A stretch of DNA of 45,128 nt, taken from the NCBI GenBank assembly GCA_902572945.1, contig CACGHU010000004.1:1-45128 (forward strand), in the 5' to 3' direction. Positions 1-10,193 of the stretch are shown here, in pieces. The stretch's first letter is position 1. Every line of letters begins with the position of its first letter. The notes under the pieces are model-generated. The model did no database searches, was not told the DNA's origin, and saw only the letters and a list, made by a program, of their open reading frames with translations. The stretch is from an uncultured Pelagibacteraceae bacterium (lineage in GTDB: Bacteria > Pseudomonadota > Alphaproteobacteria > Pelagibacterales > Pelagibacteraceae). A program made the translations under genes and the position numbers.

Positions 1-1
1 A

Positions 2-147
2 ATACTAGATAAAGAATTTGAGGATAAAAAAAAAATAGTAAGAAACTATAAATCATACATTGATTCTTTAAAAAAATTAAACATCACAATTGATCAAAAT
101 CTACGAAAATCAATAATTGAAAAAGAGCTAATTAGAAATTCTAAAAA
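2..147 (+). pseudogene. glyS: Inverted internal fragment resembling GlyS (glycyl-tRNA synthetase beta subunit), truncated by the window edge
   Basis: Plus-strand frame from nt 2 reads ILDKEFEDKKKIVRNYKSYIDSLKKLNITIDQNLRKSIIEKELIRNSKKN. This resembles the GlyS segment aligned to E. coli '[32 protein letters not shown]' (from memory). Beyond about nt 147 the frame only reads antisense of glyQ. Confidence 0.5.
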
Positions 148-159
148 AAATTCAGACAT
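94..159 (-). pseudogene. glyS: 5' stub of glyS directly downstream of glyQ, frame broken after about 7-8 codons
   Basis: The glyQ stop (162-164) is followed after 2 nt by ATG TCT GAA TTT TTT TTA GAA (MSEFFLE), a typical GlyS N-terminus. It then degenerates to FLISSFSIIDFRRF and stops (TGA at 96-94). Confidence 0.55.
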
Positions 160-161
160 TT

Positions 162-1043
162 TTAAGTTTGACTTTTTAACCAAATTTCAGCTGCACCTTT
201 TGTTATTTCTCTTATTCTTGATATGTATTCTGCTCTTTGAGCAACACTAATTACACCACGTGCATCTAAAATATTAAAAATATGACTTGCCTTTAGACAC
301 TGGTCATAGGCTGGTAATGAAACGTTATTTTCAGTAAGCGTCTTGGCTTCTTTTTCAATCATATCAAAAATTTTAAAAAGATTTTCTGTATTTGCTAATT
401 CAAAATTATAAGTGGAAAATTCCTTCTCTGCTTGATGAAATACATCTCTATATTTAACATCTTCGTTGTTCCATATTAAATCATAAACATTTTTTTTCTG
501 TTGAGTGAACATGCACAATCTTTCTAAACCATATGTAAGTTCCACGGACACAGGTTTACATTCAAAGCCTGCCATTTGTTGAAAGTATGTAAATTGAGTT
601 ATCTCCATCCCATCGCACCAAACTTCCCAGCCAAGTCCTGCTGCACCTAATGTCGGACTTTCCCAGTCATCTTCTACAAAACGAATATCGTGTTCTTTGT
701 GATTAATGCCTATAGTATTTAAACTATTTAAATAAAGTTTTTTTATATTTTTTGGTGAAGGTTTTATAATAACTTGAAATTGGTAGTAATGTTGAAGTCT
801 ATTAGGATTATCACCATATCTTCCATCAGTTGGTCTTCTTGAAGGTTGAACATATGCTGCTTTCCAAGATTTTGGTCCCAATGATCTAAGTGTTGTTGCT
901 GGATGAAATGTGCCTGCTCCAACTTCAATGTCATAGGGTTGTAAAATTATACAGCCTTGCTTGCTCCAATATTTTTGAAGATTCAAAATAGTATCTTGAA
1001 AAGTTTGAAATTTTGGTTGTTTCTTTTTTTTTTTAGAAACCAT
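162..1043 (-). CDS. glyQ: Glycine--tRNA ligase alpha subunit
   Basis: GlyQ signatures: [65 protein letters not shown]. Confidence 0.97.
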   Translation of the reverse strand: MVSKKKKKQPKFQTFQDTILNLQKYWSKQGCIILQPYDIEVGAGTFHPATTLRSLGPKSWKAAYVQPSRRPTDGRYGDNPNRLQHYYQFQVIIKPSPKNIKKLYLNSLNTIGINHKEHDIRFVEDDWESPTLGAAGLGWEVWCDGMEITQFTYFQQMAGFECKPVSVELTYGLERLCMFTQQKKNVYDLIWNNEDVKYRDVFHQAEKEFSTYNFELANTENLFKIFDMIEKEAKTLTENNVSLPAYDQCLKASHIFNILDARGVISVAQRAEYISRIREITKGAAEIWLKSQT

Positions 1044-1839
1044 ATCTTTGCCAGATAGATCTTTCTTCTAAAATATTTATTACTTGCTCTGTACTACTTT
1101 CTGAAGATAGTTTTCTAGCTAACCAACCTTTTGCTTTCTCAAATTTCTTTATAATAACATCATCACCAAATTTTTCTTTTAAAATCTGATCTGCATTTCC
1201 AATTCCATCTATAAGTCCTAATTCTTTGGCTTTTCTTCCCGACCAAAACTCGCCAGAAAAGAGTTCTATACCCATATCTTTTTTTAGTTTTGTTCCTCTA
1301 CTTTTTTCAACAACTTCAATAAAATCTTTATGAAGATCTAATTGTATATTTTTTAGCCTTTCGATATCTTCATCTTTCTCTTTCATAAAAGGATCAAGTG
1401 TACTTTTATTTTTGCCAGCAGTATAAACTCGTCTTTGAACACCTATTTTACTTATTAACTCAGTAAATCCAAAAGATGAGTATATAACTCCAATAGAGCC
1501 TATTATAGAGCTTTGGTTTGCGTAAATTTCATCTCCACAACAAGCAATTAAATATCCCCCTGATGCAGCAACATCCTCAGCGAATATAATAACTTTTTTT
1601 TTGTGCTTCTTTGCTTGTTGTTTTACGTAATCATGAATTAGATGAGACTGAACTGGCGAACCTCCTGGAGAATTAATTGATATTGCAACAGCTGGAGATT
1701 TTTTTAAAGAGAACGCTTTTTTAAAAATTTCCTCTTGACCTGCAAAATCTATTCCTTGCTTAAACTTTCCAACATTGCCTATTACACCATTTAGCTTTAT
1801 GTGAGGTATAACTTTTTTTTTTTTGAAAATTGAAAACAT
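1033..1839 (-). CDS. sppA: S49 family signal peptide peptidase-like protease (SppA/SohB type)
   Basis: S49 motifs [33 protein letters not shown] and GSIGVI; overlaps the glyQ start by 11 nt. Confidence 0.85.
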   Translation of the reverse strand: MFSIFKKKKVIPHIKLNGVIGNVGKFKQGIDFAGQEEIFKKAFSLKKSPAVAISINSPGGSPVQSHLIHDYVKQQAKKHKKKVIIFAEDVAASGGYLIACCGDEIYANQSSIIGSIGVIYSSFGFTELISKIGVQRRVYTAGKNKSTLDPFMKEKDEDIERLKNIQLDLHKDFIEVVEKSRGTKLKKDMGIELFSGEFWSGRKAKELGLIDGIGNADQILKEKFGDDVIIKKFEKAKGWLARKLSSESSTEQVINILEERSIWQRYGF

Positions 1840-1948
1840 ACGTATGCTTATAAAATTTATGATTAAATATAAAGTCTCCTTATAGTTGAAGATTGAGGTG
1901 CGTCAATTGTTAAGTATAATAAAGTAATATATATAATACTTTGAATTT

Positions 1949-2962
1949 ATGGGAACAGTAGTCCAACTTAAAAATAAGATAAATAATTCTTATTTAGACC
2001 TTAAAAGCTCTGTTGAGGATAAATTAGTTTTAGTTGAGGAAAGAATTAAAACAAAGCTTATAAGTAAAGTAGATCTGGTGGAGAAAATGACCAAATATCA
2101 TTTAGACACTGGAGGTAAAAGACTAAGAGCTTTATTAACATTAGGATCGTCTAAACTATGCGGCTACGAAAAAGGCACCAGAGATGTAAACCTTGCTGCC
2201 TGTGTTGAACTTATACATGCAGCTACGCTTATGCATGATGATGTAATTGATAATGGCGATTTAAGAAGAGGAAAAAAAACAATTAATAAAATTTGGGGTA
2301 ATCAATCATCTATATTAGTTGGTGATTATTTGTTGAGTAGATGTTTTGAGATGATGGTTGAAGATGGTGATCAAGAAGTTTTAAAACTTTTATCATCGAC
2401 ATCAGCTGAGATTTCACAAGGAGAAGTTTTACAGCTTCAGCATAATAGAGAAATTGATATGCTAGAAGAAACTTATTTAAAAATAATATCTTCGAAGACT
2501 GCATCTCTGTTTGCTGCAGCAACAAAAGTAGGCGCAATTTTATCAAATCAGGAAAATAAAGTAAAAGATGCTTTGGAATTTTATGGAAAAAATTTGGGGC
2601 TAACGTTTCAAATTGCAGATGATACTTTAGATTACAACTCAGAACTGAAATTATTTGGGAAAGAAATTGGAAACGACTTTTTCGAAGGTAAAGTTACATT
2701 GCCCATTATTTTGTTAAATCAAAAAGCAAATACAGATGAAAAAAAAGATATTAAAAATTGTTTTTTAAATCATGAAAGATCTGAAAGCGATTTCAAAAGT
2801 ATTTTAGGACTGATAAAAAAATATGATATTATAAATGATTGTTATTTAAAAGCAGAATACTTTATAGGTTTATCGTCTAATTCGCTCAGTATATTTCCAG
2901 ATACAAGAGAAAAAGAAATTCTTAAAAAATTAACTTCATTTAGTTTAGAAAGAAATTTTTAG
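1949..2962 (+). CDS. ispB: Polyprenyl (octaprenyl-type) diphosphate synthase
   Basis: Trans-prenyltransferase motifs GGKRLRALL, LMHDDVIDNGDLRRGK, FQIADDTLDY and GNDFFEGKVTLPIILL. Confidence 0.85.
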   Translation: MGTVVQLKNKINNSYLDLKSSVEDKLVLVEERIKTKLISKVDLVEKMTKYHLDTGGKRLRALLTLGSSKLCGYEKGTRDVNLAACVELIHAATLMHDDVIDNGDLRRGKKTINKIWGNQSSILVGDYLLSRCFEMMVEDGDQEVLKLLSSTSAEISQGEVLQLQHNREIDMLEETYLKIISSKTASLFAAATKVGAILSNQENKVKDALEFYGKNLGLTFQIADDTLDYNSELKLFGKEIGNDFFEGKVTLPIILLNQKANTDEKKDIKNCFLNHERSESDFKSILGLIKKYDIINDCYLKAEYFIGLSSNSLSIFPDTREKEILKKLTSFSLERNF

Positions 2963-3585
2963 GGACTTAATAAAACTTTTTTCCAACTTTTACTATCTGA
3001 TTTTAAATACTTTAGTCTTTGATGAATTCTATTATCTCCATCTAACCAAAACTCAATTTCTTTTGGGGAAAGAGACCACCCAGACCAATAGTCAGGTCTT
3101 GGAACGCTTTTTTCGTTAGGAAACTTTTTCTTAAAATTTTCAATTGACTCATATAATTCTTCTCTATTTTTTAAAACTGTGCTTTGATTAGAGGCCCAAG
3201 CACCAATACGACTTCCATATGCTCTACTATTATAGTAATCATCAGCCTCTTTGTTTGAAACGTTAGTTATAGTTCCCACTATTCTTATTTGTCTTAATAA
3301 ACTTTTCCAATGGAAACACATTGATGCATTAGGGTTATTTTTTAAATCATCACTTTTCTTACTATTAAGATTTGTGTAAAAAACAAATCCTTTATCACTA
3401 AAACCTTTAAGAAGTACCATTCTGACACTCGCAACTCCGCTTTTATCTGCTGTGCCTAGCGCTAAGGCATTTGGATCATTTATTTCCGACTTTTTCGCTT
3501 CATTAAACCATTCCTTAAATAATTGGAATGGATCATCTAATTCGCCAAAACATTTATCAAGACCTAAAGAGTTTTTTTGATTCAT
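2959..3585 (-). CDS. pdxH: Pyridoxine/pyridoxamine 5'-phosphate oxidase
   Basis: PdxH signatures: [61 protein letters not shown]. Confidence 0.93.
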   Translation of the reverse strand: MNQKNSLGLDKCFGELDDPFQLFKEWFNEAKKSEINDPNALALGTADKSGVASVRMVLLKGFSDKGFVFYTNLNSKKSDDLKNNPNASMCFHWKSLLRQIRIVGTITNVSNKEADDYYNSRAYGSRIGAWASNQSTVLKNREELYESIENFKKKFPNEKSVPRPDYWSGWSLSPKEIEFWLDGDNRIHQRLKYLKSDSKSWKKVLLSP

Positions 3586-3618
3586 AATTTAAACAAAATA
3601 ATCTATATATTATATTTT

Positions 3619-4704
3619 ATGTCATTTAACACATTTGGAAAGATATTTCGATTCACCACATGGGGAGAGTCTCATGGTCCAGCCATAGGCTGTGTCGTGG
3701 ATGGTTGTCCTCCTAATGTAAGTATAAATGAGGCTGATATCCAAAAAGAATTAAATAAAAGAAAACCTGGACAGTCTAAGTTCACTACCCAAAGAAAAGA
3801 AGATGATAAAGTAAATATTTTGTCAGGAGTTTTTGAGGGTAAAACAACAGGTACTCCAATATCGATGATTATTTATAATAAAGATATGAGATCTAGGGAT
3901 TATGAAACAATAAAAAATAAATTTCGTCCTGGTCATGCTGATTTCACATATTTCAAAAAATATGGAATAAGAGATTATAGAGGTGGCGGTAGACAGTCAG
4001 CTAGAGAAACAGCTTCTAGAGTGGCAGCTGGAGCAATAGCGAAAAAAGTTTTAGAAAAAAAAATTGGAAAAAAATATAATGTTAAAGGTGCTGTCACTCA
4101 ATTAGGAATTCTTGGTTGTGACATAAAAAAATGGGACGATAGATTTATATCAAAAAATCCTTTTTTCTGCCCAGATAAGTCAATTTTAAAACTTTGGGAA
4201 AAATACTTATTAAGTATAAGAAAAGCTGGGTCTTCTTGTGGAGCAATAATTGAAGTTAGAGCAAGAGGTGTTCCAGTTGGTTTGGGAGCTCCTATTTACT
4301 CAAAATTAGATATGGATCTTGCGTCAGCAATGATGAGTATAAATGCAGTTAAAGGCGTGAATATTGGATCTGGAATGAATTCAGCGCAATTAACAGGAGA
4401 ACAAAATTCAGATGAGATATCTCAGAAAGGAAATAAAACTAAGTTTGACTCTAACAATGCTGGTGGAATACTTGGGGGAATTTCCTCTGGTCAAGAAATT
4501 TCCGTATCTTTTGCTGTTAAACCAACCTCATCAATTTTGACAAGTAGAAAAACAATAGATCGATTTGGTAAAAATACCTCTATCTCTGTAAAAGGTAGAC
4601 ACGATCCTTGCGTAGGTATAAGAGCAGTTCCAATTGGAGAAGCCATGATGCATTGTGTATTACTGGATCATTACTTGATGCATAATGCTCAATGCAATAG
4701 TTAA
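3619..4704 (+). CDS. aroC: Chorismate synthase
   Basis: [32 protein letters not shown] and [24 protein letters not shown]. The internal ATG at 3619 is preferred over the ORF-track start at 3577, which would overlap pdxH. Confidence 0.95.
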   Translation: MSFNTFGKIFRFTTWGESHGPAIGCVVDGCPPNVSINEADIQKELNKRKPGQSKFTTQRKEDDKVNILSGVFEGKTTGTPISMIIYNKDMRSRDYETIKNKFRPGHADFTYFKKYGIRDYRGGGRQSARETASRVAAGAIAKKVLEKKIGKKYNVKGAVTQLGILGCDIKKWDDRFISKNPFFCPDKSILKLWEKYLLSIRKAGSSCGAIIEVRARGVPVGLGAPIYSKLDMDLASAMMSINAVKGVNIGSGMNSAQLTGEQNSDEISQKGNKTKFDSNNAGGILGGISSGQEISVSFAVKPTSSILTSRKTIDRFGKNTSISVKGRHDPCVGIRAVPIGEAMMHCVLLDHYLMHNAQCNS

Positions 4705-6614
4705 TTACTTTTTTTTACAACAACTTTAGAATTTATAGTATCTAATATTTTATTTTCTATATTAGTAGCATCTAAACCTGCATATTTATACATCAAATCA
4801 GGTTTATCATGATCTATAAATCTGTCGGGCAAAAACATTGCTCTAAACTTTAAATTACTATCAAGCAATTTTTTTTCATTCAAAAATTGTCCAACATGTG
4901 AGCCGAAACCTCCAATAGATCCTTCTTCAATAGTTATCAATGCTTCATGATCAGTAGCTATTTGCCAAATTAAATTTTCATCTAAAGGTTTTACAAATCT
5001 AGCATCGACTAATGTTAAATTTAAACCTTTTTTTATTAAATTTTCTCTAGCAATTAAACATTCATTTAATCTTGCACCAAAATTAATTAAAGCTACATTT
5101 TTACCTTCTTTAATAATTCTTCCTTTTCCTATTTCGATTTTCTCAGTTAATTTTGGAAGTTCGATACCAATTCCATTTCCTCTTGGGTATCTAAATGCTG
5201 ACGGTCTGTCATTAATATCTACTGAAGTATTAATCATTTTAACCAATTCGGACTCATCACTTGCAGCCATCACAACAAAATTAGGAAGTGTAGATAAATA
5301 TGTAATATCAAATGATCCAGCGTGTGTTGGGCCATCTGCACCAACAAGTCCAGCTCTATCAATTGCAAATCTAACTGGTAAACTCTGAATTGCTACATCA
5401 TGAACAACTTGATCGTAGGCTCTTTGAAGAAATGTAGAATAAATTGCAGCATAGGGCTTAAATCCTTCTGTTGCTAATCCAGCAGCAAATGTAACTGCGT
5501 GCTGCTCTGCAATACCTACATCAAACATTCTTGTTGGAAACTTTTTACCAAAAATATCCATCCCAGTCCCTGATGGCATTGCAGCAGTAATTCCAATTAT
5601 TTTACTATCTTTTTCTGCGTGATTTACCAATGTATTTGCAAAAACTTTTGTATAAGAAGGTATATTAGACTTGGATTTCTCTTGAACTCCTGTGTTAACA
5701 TTAAACTTTGTAACTCCGTGGTATTTATCCTCTGATTTTTCAGCAAAACTATAACCCTTTCCTTTTTCAGTTTTTATATGGATCATAATAGGGCCCTCAT
5801 AATTTACTTCTTTTGCATTTTTTAAAACTGAAACTAAAGCATCTACATCATGACCATCTATAGGCCCTACGTAATAAAAACCCATTGAACTAAATAATGT
5901 TCCTCCAGTTACAGCTGAACGTAAAAAATCTTCTGCCTTTCCAGCTTTTTTACTAAATCTTTTTGAGAAAGCTGAAATTATAAGTTTTACAGTTTCTCTC
6001 AAGCTGAAATAAATTTTACCAGTAAAAATTTTAGCTAAATATGCTCTCATTGCTCCAACAGGTTTTGCAATTGACATATCGTTATCGTTTAAAATTACAA
6101 TTAGCTTAGTCTTACTTGATCCAGCATTATTCATTGCTTCATATGCCATTCCTGCGCTAATTGCTCCATCACCTATTACAGCAACCACATTGTCAGATTT
6201 ATTTGATAATTTATTTGCGATCGCTATACCTAAAGCTGAAGATATTGATGTAGAACTATGAGCTGCACCAAATGGATCATACTCACTTTCCGTCCTTTTA
6301 GTAAAACCAGATAAACCATTTCCTTTTCTCAAAGTTCTAATTTTATCTTTACGACCAGTTAAAATTTTATGTGGGTAAGATTGATGCCCTACATCCCAAA
6401 TTAATTTATCATTAGGAGTATTGAAAATGTAATGAAGAACAACTGTTAATTCTACTACACCCAAACCTGCCCCAAGATGTCCACCAGTTACAGAAACAGC
6501 ATCTATCATTTCCTCTCTAACTTCTTTAGCAAGTGTTTTTAAATCATGTGCAGATAATTTTTTAATATCGCCAGGAAAATTAATATTATTTAAAAATTTA
6601 TAATTTTTTTTCAT
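4701..6614 (-). CDS. dxs: 1-deoxy-D-xylulose-5-phosphate synthase
   Basis: TPP-enzyme signatures [67 protein letters not shown]. Confidence 0.96.
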   Translation of the reverse strand: MKKNYKFLNNINFPGDIKKLSAHDLKTLAKEVREEMIDAVSVTGGHLGAGLGVVELTVVLHYIFNTPNDKLIWDVGHQSYPHKILTGRKDKIRTLRKGNGLSGFTKRTESEYDPFGAAHSSTSISSALGIAIANKLSNKSDNVVAVIGDGAISAGMAYEAMNNAGSSKTKLIVILNDNDMSIAKPVGAMRAYLAKIFTGKIYFSLRETVKLIISAFSKRFSKKAGKAEDFLRSAVTGGTLFSSMGFYYVGPIDGHDVDALVSVLKNAKEVNYEGPIMIHIKTEKGKGYSFAEKSEDKYHGVTKFNVNTGVQEKSKSNIPSYTKVFANTLVNHAEKDSKIIGITAAMPSGTGMDIFGKKFPTRMFDVGIAEQHAVTFAAGLATEGFKPYAAIYSTFLQRAYDQVVHDVAIQSLPVRFAIDRAGLVGADGPTHAGSFDITYLSTLPNFVVMAASDESELVKMINTSVDINDRPSAFRYPRGNGIGIELPKLTEKIEIGKGRIIKEGKNVALINFGARLNECLIARENLIKKGLNLTLVDARFVKPLDENLIWQIATDHEALITIEEGSIGGFGSHVGQFLNEKKLLDSNLKFRAMFLPDRFIDHDKPDLMYKYAGLDATNIENKILDTINSKVVVKKSN

Positions 6615-7480
6615 TTACTTCTTATTAAAATATAATTTATGGTATCTGATAAATCTTTTTTTTTATTTTTATATTGTTTTATTTTATTTAATATTTCTAA
6701 TTTTACTTTATCTCTATATTTAACAGTATTTTTATATCCTAGTAAACTAATTAAGGTAGCCTTTCCTTTTTTTGAATCTTTTCTTGTTTTTTTTCCAGCT
6801 TTTTTTGAAGATCCAGCATAGTCTATAAGGTCATCAGCTATTTGAAATAGTAAGCCTATTTTAGAACCAATAGAATTGAATAAATTTAAATTTTTATTTT
6901 TTTTTGAAACTATGACTGGTGCCATACAACAAAAACTAAATAGTTTTCCTGTTTTATTAATTTGCATATCAACAATTTTTTTAAAAGATTTCTTCTTTCT
7001 TTCAAATTTTAGGTCGGAGTACTGACCGCCAGCTATCCCTGTATGTCCTGCGCTCTTAGATAAAAGATTAATTAGTCTTATCTTTGTTTTATAATCTATT
7101 TTTAAAGTTGGCTGGCTAAGAATTTCAAACGCTATAGTTAATAATGAGTTTCCTGCTAGAATAGCAGTTGACTCTCCATACTTAGCATGAGTTGATAATT
7201 TTCCTCTTCTTAATCTATCATTATCCATACAAGGAAGATCATCATGAATTAATGAGTAAGCATGGATACATTCAACCGCCGCACCAATTTGAATTAATTT
7301 TTTATATTCAATATTAAAAATTTTACCGACATCAACAATTAATTTTGATCTAATCTTTTTTCCTCCTGGTAATAGACCATATTTAATTGGATTCAATAAA
7401 TCTGTTTTTTTTTGATTTAGTATAAATTTTTTAAGGAATAGATTTGTATCTTTTGCGACTTTATTTAGTTTTTTTTTCAT
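6611..7480 (-). CDS. ispA: Farnesyl/geranyl diphosphate synthase family
   Basis: [38 protein letters not shown] and [12 protein letters not shown]; adjacent to dxs and xseB, the classical xseB-ispA-dxs order. Confidence 0.9.
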   Translation of the reverse strand: MKKKLNKVAKDTNLFLKKFILNQKKTDLLNPIKYGLLPGGKKIRSKLIVDVGKIFNIEYKKLIQIGAAVECIHAYSLIHDDLPCMDNDRLRRGKLSTHAKYGESTAILAGNSLLTIAFEILSQPTLKIDYKTKIRLINLLSKSAGHTGIAGGQYSDLKFERKKKSFKKIVDMQINKTGKLFSFCCMAPVIVSKKNKNLNLFNSIGSKIGLLFQIADDLIDYAGSSKKAGKKTRKDSKKGKATLISLLGYKNTVKYRDKVKLEILNKIKQYKNKKKDLSDTINYILIRSK

Positions 7481-7712
7481 TTTCTTTCAACACATTTTGA
7501 ATTTTTTCCTTAGTCGATTTAGATAACTCTTTGGAGGCTTTCTGAAATTGCTTTTCAATTAATAAGTTTAATTTAATTAATTTTTGATACTCTTCTACTG
7601 ATCCATCAAGAGTATTTTTATCTTCTAGATTTTTGATAATATTATTTGCTAAATCCGTTAACTCATTGAGAGATTTATTTTTAATATCATCTGGCAAATT
7701 TTTATCTTTCAT
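7461..7712 (-). CDS. xseB: Exodeoxyribonuclease VII small subunit
   Basis: Small acidic/coiled protein (LNELTDLANNIIKNLEDKNTLDGSVEEYQKLIKLNLLIEKQF) in xseB-ispA-dxs synteny. The internal Met (MKDKNLPDD) at 7712 is preferred because the longer ORF overlaps the divergent gene. Confidence 0.8.
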   Translation of the reverse strand: MKDKNLPDDIKNKSLNELTDLANNIIKNLEDKNTLDGSVEEYQKLIKLNLLIEKQFQKASKELSKSTKEKIQNVLKENEKKTK

Positions 7713-7732
7713 ATAAAAGTTGTTATTATTAC

Positions 7733-8662
7733 ATGAAAAAAGATCTTTCAAATATTAAAAAAGCTAAATATTTATTAGATAAAAATCATTGCGTAGCAAT
7801 ACCCACTGAAACTGTATATGGACTTGCTGCTAATGCATATTCCAATCAAGCTACGTCCAAAATTTATAAATTAAAAAAAAGACCAAAATCTAATCCTTTA
7901 ATAGTTCATTATTCTAACTTAAAGGATTTGGAAAAAGATTGTGTAATTAATGATAATTTTCAAAAATTATACAAAAAATTTTGTCCAGGACCTATAACCT
8001 TTGTCTTAAAATTAAAAAGAGAAAGTAAAATATCAAGAAATGTTACGAATGGAAAAAAAACTCTGGCAGTAAGATTTCCAAAAAATGCAGTTACTATAAA
8101 TTTGCTTTCACATTTAAAATATCCTTTGGCTGCACCTAGTGCAAATATTTATACACAACTAAGCCCAGTTTCAAAAAAAGATGTTGAGGAGGAATTTGGA
8201 AATAAAATAAAGTTAATTTTAAATGGTGGTAATTCAAGAATTGGTTTGGAGTCTACTATTGTAAATTTGGTCAATAAACCTCAGGTCTTAAGATTGGGTG
8301 GTATAGATATAAAAAAAATAAGTAAAGTTTTAAAAAAAAAATTAAATTATACAAAAAATAGGTCAATAAAAGTTCCAGGACAATCAAAATTTCATTATTC
8401 ACCTGGTATACCTATAAGATTAAATGTTAAAACATGTTTCCATGATGAGGCATTTGTATTAATCCAAAAACGGAAAAAATTTGATAGAAATCATTTTTAT
8501 TTGTCGAAAAACAAAAATTTAAAAGAAGTTGGTAAAAATTTGTATAAAACATTAAGAAAAATTAAAAAACTTAAATTTAAAAAAATCGCAGTTGAGGAAA
8601 TTCCTAATATCGGATTAGGTCAAGCTATAAACGATAGATTAAAAAGAGCATCAAAAAGTTAA
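7733..8662 (+). CDS. tsaC: L-threonylcarbamoyladenylate synthase (Sua5/YciO/YrdC family)
   Basis: HCVAIPTETVYGLAANAY, KIYKLKKRPKSNPLIVH and ESTIVNL, plus a C-terminal Sua5-like extension (KVPGQSKFHYSPGIP). Confidence 0.92.
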   Translation: MKKDLSNIKKAKYLLDKNHCVAIPTETVYGLAANAYSNQATSKIYKLKKRPKSNPLIVHYSNLKDLEKDCVINDNFQKLYKKFCPGPITFVLKLKRESKISRNVTNGKKTLAVRFPKNAVTINLLSHLKYPLAAPSANIYTQLSPVSKKDVEEEFGNKIKLILNGGNSRIGLESTIVNLVNKPQVLRLGGIDIKKISKVLKKKLNYTKNRSIKVPGQSKFHYSPGIPIRLNVKTCFHDEAFVLIQKRKKFDRNHFYLSKNKNLKEVGKNLYKTLRKIKKLKFKKIAVEEIPNIGLGQAINDRLKRASKS

Positions 8663-8665
8663 GTC

Positions 8666-9403
8666 ATGCAGAAATCAGTAATTGTAGAAAGTTTATCAAA
8701 AAATTATTTTAAAAAAGAGGCTGTTAAACAAATTAGTTTTTCAATACATGAAAATGAAATTTTAGGTTTGCTTGGACCAAATGGTTGTGGAAAAACGACA
8801 ACAATTGCGATGATGTTGGGTTTGCTAAAACCTACAAATGGAAAAGTGATAATTCACGGTCTTGATATTGAAAAAAATAGAATATCTTTACTCCATAAAA
8901 TGAACTTTATCTCACCATATATTGAACTTCCAAAAAAACTAACAGTCAAAGAAAATTTGATCGTTTATGGAAAATTATATGGAGTAAAATTTATTTCTGA
9001 CAGAATAAAGTATTTATCTGAAAAACTTAGGTTAGAAGAATTTATAAATAAAAAAACTGGAGAGCTTTCATCAGGGCAAAAAAATAGAGTAAGCTTGGCT
9101 AAAGCATTAATTAATGAACCATCAATATTATTTTTAGATGAACCAACTGCTTCCTTAGACCCTGAAACTGGAGACTTTGTAAGATCTTTTATAGAAAAAA
9201 TTTCAAAAGAAAAAAAAATGTCGATTTTGCTAGCATCACATAATATGGACGAAGTTAAAAGACTTTGTAAAAATGTTTTAATGATGAACAATGGAATTAT
9301 AATAGATAAAGGTACACCTGATCATCTTATTGAAAAGCATGGCAAAAAAAATCTTGAAGAAGTATTTTTAAAACTTAATAGGAATAATAATGAGCTTGAA
9401 TAG
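8666..9403 (+). CDS. ABC transporter ATP-binding protein (ABC-2 type exporter family)
   Basis: Walker A GPNGCGKTT, signature LSSGQKNRVSLAKAL, Walker B ILFLDEPTASLDPETG. Confidence 0.92.
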   Translation: MQKSVIVESLSKNYFKKEAVKQISFSIHENEILGLLGPNGCGKTTTIAMMLGLLKPTNGKVIIHGLDIEKNRISLLHKMNFISPYIELPKKLTVKENLIVYGKLYGVKFISDRIKYLSEKLRLEEFINKKTGELSSGQKNRVSLAKALINEPSILFLDEPTASLDPETGDFVRSFIEKISKEKKMSILLASHNMDEVKRLCKNVLMMNNGIIIDKGTPDHLIEKHGKKNLEEVFLKLNRNNNELE

Positions 9404-10181
9404 AATAATTGGATTGTTTTTAAGACATTTTTTTTTAATTAAGAGTTCTCTACCCAGAATTCTAGATTTAATATACTGGCCCACTATCCAAATTATTTTA
9501 TGGGGATTTATTTCAAAATTTTTCACAATATACAGCGATTATTATAATAATACAGTAGGGGTTATTTTAACTTGTGCTATTCTTTATGACTTTTTATTTA
9601 GATCAAGTATTAGCTTTAATATGTTATTTCTTGAAGAAATATGGAGTAGAAATTTTACAAATTTATTTATTGCACCAATGCGCATAAGCGAAATAATTAC
9701 TGCATTGGTTGGTACTGCGTTGATTAGAACATTAATAGGATTAGTTCCTGCAATATTAATTACAAGTCCATTATTTGGGATATCTATTTTGAACTTAGGA
9801 ATTCCATTATTTTTTTTATTTCTAAGTTTGTATATTTTTGGAATTACTTTGGGGCTTTTTGTTTCGTCTGGACTACTTAGATATGGACCGGCTTTTGAAA
9901 ATATTGCTTGGTCATCTCTGTTTTTACTAGCACCACTTGGTTGTATTTACTACCCTATTGAAATTTTACCTGATTTTTTTCAAAATGTTGCTAAAGGATT
10001 GCCACTTGTTTATATTTTTGAGGAGGCTAGATCAATTCTTGTAAATCAAGTTGTCAACTATTCAAATATCAAAAACGCTTTTATGTTAAACGGAATTTAT
10101 TTGTTAATAGGAATTACTCTCTTTTATTATTCTTTCAGCCAAGCTAGGAAAAAAGGTTCACTGATAAATATAGGTGAATAG
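9390..10181 (+). CDS. ABC-2 type transporter permease
   Basis: Overlaps the ATPase gene by 14 nt; six or so hydrophobic segments; ABC-2 style C-terminal half (GPAFENIAWSSLFLLAPLGCIYYPIEILPDFFQNVAKGLPLVYIFEEARSIL). Confidence 0.88.
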   Translation: MSLNRIIGLFLRHFFLIKSSLPRILDLIYWPTIQIILWGFISKFFTIYSDYYNNTVGVILTCAILYDFLFRSSISFNMLFLEEIWSRNFTNLFIAPMRISEIITALVGTALIRTLIGLVPAILITSPLFGISILNLGIPLFFLFLSLYIFGITLGLFVSSGLLRYGPAFENIAWSSLFLLAPLGCIYYPIEILPDFFQNVAKGLPLVYIFEEARSILVNQVVNYSNIKNAFMLNGIYLLIGITLFYYSFSQARKKGSLINIGE

Positions 10182-10193
10182 TGTTTTTAAATT

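Noticed and set aside
165-250. Hydrophobic C-terminal tail ([27 protein letters not shown]) of the left-edge plus-strand ORF as a membrane protein
   Set aside because: This part is purely antisense of the conserved glyQ C-terminus; the ORF continuation past about nt 147 is a by-product of the inverted junction.
3577-3618. 14-residue N-terminal extension of AroC in the ORF track
   Set aside because: Chorismate synthase starts at [20 protein letters not shown]; the extension overlaps pdxH and is not family-like.
7713-7751. N-terminal extension of XseB (MKDLFSCNNNNFY)
   Set aside because: Overlaps the tsaC start; the internal Met fits the family better.
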